A model generated the notes under the pieces. It was not told the origin of the DNA. It did no database searches and saw only the letters and a list, made by a program, of their open reading frames with translations. DNA of 16,789 nt from CAZXNF01 sp050741255. Lineage in GTDB: Bacteria; Pseudomonadota; Gammaproteobacteria; Burkholderiales; SG8-41. The translations under genes were made by a program, and so were the position numbers. Numbering within the stretch: the stretch's first letter is position 1; the number at the start of each line of letters is the position of its first letter. This document shows positions 15,038 to 16,789 of this stretch, one piece after another. The DNA is taken from NCBI GenBank assembly GCA_050741255.1, contig JBOIEQ010000094.1, forward strand, positions 1-16,789, given 5' to 3'.

Positions 15038-15057
15038 TACAATCGTTACCCCATTGT
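15038..15057. promoter_or_regulatory. Candidate promoter -10 and operator in a divergent control region
   Basis: Between the nitrilase-type and Bug genes lies TACAAT (15038-15043), a good -10 hexamer for the plus strand, though no clear -35 is spaced correctly. It overlaps the dyad ACAAT-N9-ATTGT (15039-15057), a plausible regulator site covering the promoter. No regulator gene is present in the window, so the binding protein is unknown. Confidence 0.35.
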
Positions 15058-15104
15058 TGCACGCTCGCCCGGTCCGGCAAAACCCCTTTCTTCCGGAGTT
15101 CTCG

Positions 15105-16073
15105 ATGAAACGCTTCGTGTTGTCCGTTCTGGCCCTCGCCCTGCTCCCGCTCCCGGCGATCGCCGCCGAGAACGCTTTTCCCACCCGCCCGATCCGGCTG
15201 ATCGTGGGCTATCCGCCTGGCGGCAGCACCGACATCGCGGCACGGCTGGTCGGACAGAAGCTCGGTCCGGTGTTCGGACAGACGATCGTCATCGACAACC
15301 GGGCCGGTGCGAGCGGAACGATCGGCGCCGGCATCGTGATGCGCGCCGAAGCCGACGGCTACACGCTCTCGTTCGCCGCCTCGCCCGAAGTGGCGATCTA
15401 CCGCGCGCTGATGAAAAGCCCGCCCTACGATTCGCTGAAGGACTTCCAGCCGATCACGCAAGTCGGCCGCGTGCCTTTCATGCTGGTGGTGCATCCGTCG
15501 GTCGCCGCCGGCACGGTGAAGGAGCTCATCGCCCTCGCCAAAGCCAAACCCGGCGCGCTCAATTTCGCCTCCTTCGGCAACGGCACGTCCAACCATCTGG
15601 TCGGCGAAGCCTTCCGCGCCACGACCGGCATCAATATCGTCCACATCCCGTACAAAGGCAGCGCGCCGGCCATGGCCGACCTGCTCGGCGGGCAGGTGCA
15701 GATGGCGTTCGACACCATCCCTGTCGTGCTCCCACAGGTGCGCGCCGGCAAACTGAAGGCGCTCGCGGTGGCCACGCCCAAGCGCTCCCCGCTCGCGTCC
15801 GATGTCCCGACGATGGACGAAGCGGGCGTCGCCGGCTTCGCGGGGGGCACCTGGTTCGGCATCCTCGCGCCGGCGAAGACGCCGCCCGCGATAGTCGACC
15901 GGCTGGCGAAGGAAGTCGGCACGATCCTGCGCACACCGGACGTCGCGCAGACCCTCAACGAGCGCGGCATCGAGCCCGTCGGCAACACGCCCGCGGAATT
16001 CCGCGCCTTCATCGATGCGGAAACACGCCGCTGGCTGAAGGTGGCGCAGGGCGCGGGGATCAATCCGGAATGA
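15105..16073 (+). CDS. Bug/TctC-family substrate-binding protein (5)
   Basis: The 322-residue periplasmic receptor has a clean signal peptide (KRFVLSVLALALLPLPAIA, cut after about residue 20, before AENAFPTRP). The ligand loops are YPPGGSTD at 36-43 and DNRAGASG at 64-71, then HIPYKGSAPAM, WFGILAPAKT and the family C-terminus ending GINPE. ATG at 15105 has TCCGGAG nine bases upstream. Its stop overlaps the start of the amidohydrolase gene (ATGA at 16070-16073), a strong sign of translational coupling, so receptor and enzyme probably act on the same compound or its product. Upstream, across a shared control region, is the divergent nitrilase-type/oxidase pair. Confidence 0.93.
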   Translation: MKRFVLSVLALALLPLPAIAAENAFPTRPIRLIVGYPPGGSTDIAARLVGQKLGPVFGQTIVIDNRAGASGTIGAGIVMRAEADGYTLSFAASPEVAIYRALMKSPPYDSLKDFQPITQVGRVPFMLVVHPSVAAGTVKELIALAKAKPGALNFASFGNGTSNHLVGEAFRATTGINIVHIPYKGSAPAMADLLGGQVQMAFDTIPVVLPQVRAGKLKALAVATPKRSPLASDVPTMDEAGVAGFAGGTWFGILAPAKTPPAIVDRLAKEVGTILRTPDVAQTLNERGIEPVGNTPAEFRAFIDAETRRWLKVAQGAGINPE

Positions 16074-16789
16074 GCACCGCGCGGACCGTCCTCACCAATG
16101 CCACGCTAATCGACTGCGTCAGTCCGCAGCCTGCGGCCGGCACGTCCGTCATCATCGAGAAAGGCCGCATCGCAACGATCCTGCCCGCAGGGAAAAAGCC
16201 CGCCACCGGCGACAGCGCGGTCATCGACCTCAAGGGCGCATACCTGATGCCAGGCCTGTGGGACGTGCACATCCACCCCGACTACCTGTCGCTCGCCGAC
16301 ATGCCGCTGCCCGACCAGGTCACGCTGTTCGGCCACAAGCTGATGGCGGCGCTCACCGAATCGGGCATCACGGGCTTTCGCTGCGCCGGCGCGCACCACT
16401 ACATGGATGTCGCGTGGAAGCGCGCCTTCGATTCCGGCCAGTACGTCGGCCCGCGCCTGTTCGCCGCCGGTCACTTCCTGACGACGACCGCCGGCCATTT
16501 CCTCACCTCCGGCCACGCGCTGGAATGCGACGGCCCCTACGGTTTCGTGAAAGCGATCCGCGAGCAGATCAAGAACGGCGTGGACCACATCAAGCTGAAC
16601 CTCTCGGGCGGCATCCTCGGCCCCGCCTGGGATCTGCACAAACATTCCTTCCTGCTGCCGGATGAACTGAAGGCGGCGTTCGACATCTGCCATCTGCGCG
16701 AATTCAAGGTCATGGCGCATGCCACCAACCCCGTGGCCGTGAAGCACGCCATCCGCCATGGCGCTCACAGCATCGAGCATGGCTACATC
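16070..16789 (+). CDS. Metal-dependent amidohydrolase (imidazolonepropionase/prolidase-like), C-terminus beyond window
   Basis: The frame is open from ATG at 16070 to the window end, giving the first 240 residues. The N-terminal beta-sandwich strand (VLTNATLIDC, then VIIEKGRIATILPAG) leads into MPGLWDVHIHP. There H67-x-H69 is the metal-binding pair of the amidohydrolase superfamily. Further metal or catalytic positions are Lys175 in DHIKLNLSGG, His217 in KVMAHATN and His237 in SIEHG. This set is typical of the cytoplasmic group that cleaves cyclic amides or Xaa-Pro-type dipeptides. The remaining residues, including the last catalytic aspartate, lie outside. The start overlaps the Bug stop by four bases, so no separate ribosome site is needed. 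The substrate is unknown. Confidence 0.88.
   Translation, partial: MSTARTVLTNATLIDCVSPQPAAGTSVIIEKGRIATILPAGKKPATGDSAVIDLKGAYLMPGLWDVHIHPDYLSLADMPLPDQVTLFGHKLMAALTESGITGFRCAGAHHYMDVAWKRAFDSGQYVGPRLFAAGHFLTTTAGHFLTSGHALECDGPYGFVKAIREQIKNGVDHIKLNLSGGILGPAWDLHKHSFLLPDELKAAFDICHLREFKVMAHATNPVAVKHAIRHGAHSIEHGYI

Noticed and set aside
13989..15104. N-terminal extension of the fifth Bug gene by 372 residues
   Set aside because: It would read antisense through the nitrilase-type gene. The Bug protein has its own ribosome site and signal peptide at 15105.

Overview
The window is a GC-rich stretch with gene content typical of Burkholderiales (Betaproteobacteria). The main sign is five complete genes for periplasmic substrate-binding proteins of the Bug/TctC (tripartite tricarboxylate transporter) family, whose numbers are greatly expanded in that order (Bordetella, Cupriavidus and relatives). 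I cannot name the genus or species. I saw no rRNA, tRNA, CRISPR array, integrase, transposase or phage gene. The window looks like chromosomal accessory metabolism.

Layout. 1-900: two small hypothetical genes, a minus-strand 80-residue protein and a plus-strand GIY-YIG-like protein. 898-2971, minus strand: a Bug protein, then a DUF1028 protein, then a small NrtS-type membrane protein. A long inverted repeat separates the first two. 3119-6906, plus strand: a TauD/TfdA dioxygenase, two consecutive Bug proteins and an arylformamidase-like alpha/beta hydrolase, spaced like an operon. 7020-8546, plus strand: a CHRD-domain lipoprotein closed by a strong terminator, then a fourth Bug gene. 8547-8989: non-coding, with a 27-bp inverted repeat whose arms delimit 162 bp. 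8990-10926, minus strand: a flavoprotein oxidoreductase with an N-terminal cyclic-nucleotide-binding-like domain, followed by a 67-residue protein with a possible zinc knuckle. 11085-12390: a secreted lectin-like lipoprotein (minus, with its own terminator) divergent from a lone type IV pilin-like gene (plus). 12589-12753: a DUF1328 membrane peptide, also followed by a terminator. 12833-14987, minus strand: an FMN alpha-hydroxy-acid oxidase downstream of a nitrilase-superfamily amidohydrolase. 15105 to the end, plus strand: a fifth Bug gene whose stop codon overlaps the start of a metal-dependent amidohydrolase cut by the window edge.

How the genes may work together. Each Bug gene probably supplies a high-affinity receptor for a small carboxylate or amide-type substrate, and four of the five lie beside a catabolic enzyme. 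No TctA or TctB membrane component is present, so these receptors must either share a transporter encoded elsewhere or serve as sensors. The enzymes (2-oxoglutarate dioxygenase, formamidase-like hydrolase, carbamoylase-like nitrilase, hydroxy-acid oxidase, amidohydrolase) fit a scavenging locus for substituted organic acids and amides. The actual substrates cannot be read from the sequence.
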